This document shows, one piece after another, positions 62,174-64,000 of a stretch of 64,000 bases of DNA. The stretch covers positions 62,001 through 126,000 of the forward strand of contig JBPOFS010000002.1 of assembly GCA_051252515.1 (NCBI GenBank), given 5' to 3'. The notes under the pieces were generated by a model. That model was not told the DNA's origin, ran no database searches, and was given only the letters and a program-made list of their open reading frames with translations. A program made the translations under genes and the position numbers. The DNA is from UBA5078 sp051252515. GTDB lineage: Bacteria; Pseudomonadota; Gammaproteobacteria; Pseudomonadales; Pseudohongiellaceae. Numbering within the stretch: the first letter of the stretch is position 1; each line of letters starts with the position of its first letter.

Positions 62174-64000
62174 TTATTCAACAGTGACCGATTTAGCCAA
62201 ATTGCGCGGATGGTCTACATCAGTGCCTTTGAAGATGGCCACGTGATACGACAAAAGTTGCAACGGAATCGTGTAGATAATGGGCGCTAAGATGTCAGGA
62301 ATAGAAGGCACATTAATGACTTTAAAATTGTTGTCGTTTTTAAAGTCGGCCTCTTCATCGGCGAAAACAAAAAGTTTACCGCCTCGTGCACTGACCTCTG
62401 CTAGATTGCCGCGCAGCTTTCCTAACAATTCGTCATTAGGGGCGACAGCAATAATTGGCATTTTGTCATCTACTAACGCTAACGGACCGTGCTTCAATTC
62501 TCCAGCAGGATAAGCTTCAGCGTGAATATACGAGATCTCTTTTAGCTTCAAGGCACCCTCTTTTGCTACAGGGTATTGAATGCCGCGACCAAGAAACAAT
62601 GCATGATTCTTATCAATCAGGTTTCTCGACATTTCCTTAATTTCGTTATCGAGCTTCAGTGTTTTAGCGACAAGATCAGGCAGCGCATTGAGAGCCTTTA
62701 CGTGCCGTAGTTCGACCTCTTCAATCATGCCGTGGCGACGAGCAATCACTAATGTCATCAGCAAAAGAACACAAAGCTGTGTCGTAAATGCTTTTGTTGA
62801 AGCCACGCCTATCTCGCGGCCAGCTGTCGTCAGCAAACAAAAATCTGATTCACGTACTAGTGAGCTTGTGGCGACATTGCATATAGCAAGCCTTCCTACA
62901 TAGTCTAGTTCACGTGAGTATCGTAGTGCCGCCAAGGTATCGGCTGTTTCACCTGATTGCGAAATCGTGACAAATAAGGTGCCAGGTGTCGCTATGATAT
63001 TGCGATAACGATAATCGCTAGCAATGTCGACTGAACAAGATATTTTGGCAATATTTTCGAGCCAATACTTAGTGATCATCGCCGCGTGAAAACTGGTACC
63101 GCATGCGACAATTTGCACACTTTTTACTTTATCGAAAATGGCTTTTGCCTTCACGCCAAACGCTTCTTCTAACACATGGGTATCGCTGACTCTGCCGCTT
63201 AATGTGTCGCGAATCACTTTCGGTTGCTCAAATATTTCCTTGAGCATGAAATGCCCATATTCGCCTTTTTCGACTTCTGCCACTTCGCTCGCAATATGCG
63301 TTGTAGGGCGGATAACTTTCTTGTCGCCATTCCATATACGAATGGTTTTGAGGCTTAACTCCGCAACGTCACCTTCCTCTAGATAAATAAATCTATCCGT
63401 AACCTGACCAAGTGCAAGCGCATCGGAGGCGATAAAGTTTTCACCAATGCCTACACCAATCACGAGGGGACTTCCGCTACGCGCGACTATGATCTTACTG
63501 GGTTCTTTACGATAAATAACGCACAGCCCGTAAGCACCGTGAAGTTTTTTGATTGTCGCTTTCACCGCATCCAGAAGATTGTGCCCATTGTCTTTAATTT
63601 GTTGCTTAATCAAATGGACAACAACTTCAGTGTCAGTGTCTGATTTAAATCCGTAGCCGTCTTTTATCAACTGTTCACGTAATGGTGAAAAATTTTCGAT
63701 AATACCATTGTGTACTAGTGCTATATCGTCATCTGACAAATGGGGATGCGCATTCTTCTCGCTAGGCTCGCCATGTGTAGCCCATCGGGTGTGGGCAATA
63801 CCAATACTCCCAGAGAACGCTCTCTTGGACATCGACTCTTTGAGTTTTTCAACTTTGCCGACTGCTTTAATACAATCTACAGCCTCTAGATCGGCATTGA
63901 TCAACGCCATTCCTGCGGAATCATAGCCTCTATACTCGAGTCGTTTCAGACCTTCTAGCAGAATACCGGATACATCCCTTTGCGCTACAGCGCCTACAAT
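62174..64000 (-). CDS. glmS: Glucosamine-6-phosphate synthase GlmS (5' end cut by window)
   Basis: Makes glucosamine 6-phosphate from fructose 6-phosphate and glutamine, the entry to peptidoglycan and LPS amino sugars. The frame is open to the window edge and starts IVGAVAQRDV, so only about three codons (Met-Cys-Gly, with the catalytic Cys) are missing. The glutaminase half has RLEYRGYDSAG and the two SIS domains include SQSGETADT and a C-terminal HPRNLAKSVTVE. 608 codons are inside the window. Confidence 0.96.
   Translation of the reverse strand: MVGAVAQRDVSGILLEGLKRLEYRGYDSAGMALINADLEAVDCIKAVGKVEKLKESMSKRAFSGSIGIAHTRWATHGEPSEKNAHPHLSDDDIALVHNGIIENFSPLREQLIKDGYGFKSDTDTEVVVHLIKQQIKDNGHNLLDAVKATIKKLHGAYGLCVIYRKEPSKIIVARSGSPLVIGVGIGENFIASDALALGQVTDRFIYLEEGDVAELSLKTIRIWNGDKKVIRPTTHIASEVAEVEKGEYGHFMLKEIFEQPKVIRDTLSGRVSDTHVLEEAFGVKAKAIFDKVKSVQIVACGTSFHAAMITKYWLENIAKISCSVDIASDYRYRNIIATPGTLFVTISQSGETADTLAALRYSRELDYVGRLAICNVATSSLVRESDFCLLTTAGREIGVASTKAFTTQLCVLLLMTLVIARRHGMIEEVELRHVKALNALPDLVAKTLKLDNEIKEMSRNLIDKNHALFLGRGIQYPVAKEGALKLKEISYIHAEAYPAGELKHGPLALVDDKMPIIAVAPNDELLGKLRGNLAEVSARGGKLFVFADEEADFKNDNNFKVINVPSIPDILAPIIYTIPLQLLSYHVAIFKGTDVDHPRNLAKSVTVE

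Noticed and set aside
1..64000. CRISPR arrays, tRNA or rRNA genes, prophage, integron
   Set aside because: No regularly spaced direct repeats, cloverleaf genes, phage structural genes or integrase were seen in either strand.

Overview
The window is 64 kb of compact, intron-free bacterial chromosome, about half G+C, with 65 protein genes and no rRNA, tRNA, prophage, intact insertion sequence or CRISPR array that I could find. Gene content and order point to a gammaproteobacterium of the Pseudomonadales/Cellvibrionales type, probably marine or otherwise aquatic. The left end follows the Pseudomonas order ftsY-ftsE-ftsX-rpoH-(DUF423)-thiS-thiG-trmB. The middle follows rpmG/rpmB-radC-coaBC-algC-argB and pyrE-rph-yicC, then gmk-rpoZ-spoT-ridA-recG and ubiA. 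In Pseudomonas aeruginosa, from memory, these are two well separated loci.

Layout. 0.1-6.3 kb: co-translational targeting (FtsY), division (FtsEX), heat-shock sigma factor, thiazole synthesis and tRNA m7G46 methylation. 6.3-9.6 kb: a TAXI-type TRAP importer. 9.6-13.4 kb: a serine hydrolase, a YgjP-like metallopeptidase and the CmoA/CmoB pair that makes the cmo5U wobble base. 13.7-14.7 kb: a REP-type (Y1/HUH) transposase relative that appears to have lost its catalytic residues and carries a DnaA-like C-terminal helix-turn-helix. 14.8-23.0 kb: ribosomal proteins L33/L28, RadC, CoA synthesis, phosphomannomutase, ArgB, SlmA, PyrE, RNase PH and YicC. 23.1-26.6 kb: a glutathione transferase divergent from a WYL regulator, an outer-membrane beta-barrel and a lipoprotein. 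26.7-38.6 kb: HrpB, Gmk, RpoZ, SpoT, RidA, RecG, a YbaK-like/HDOD fusion, UbiA and glutaryl-CoA dehydrogenase. 38.7-51.9 kb: UvrD, ArfB and a mixed set of small metabolic, membrane and RNA-modification genes. 52.0-54.9 kb: HexR, a CNNM/CorC-type membrane protein and an alpha/beta hydrolase.

54.9-60.6 kb holds a complete PQQ (pyrroloquinoline quinone) gene set on the minus strand in the order pqqA-B-D-E-C. It includes a 23-residue PqqA precursor at 58249-58320 and a hairpin with a T-run between pqqA and pqqB. An S9 peptidase and an MFS transporter lie just upstream. No PQQ-dependent dehydrogenase is in the window. The right edge cuts glmS three codons short of its expected start.

Most of the window is ordinary housekeeping sequence. 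The points I would look at again are the catalytically degenerate REP-type transposase, the pqq operon architecture and attenuator, a 20-bp palindrome encoding both C-termini of the convergent slmA/pyrE pair, a TonB-like anchor protein without a TonB C-terminal domain, and several candidate operators (WYL, SOS, HexR). I did not find a convincing new multi-gene system.
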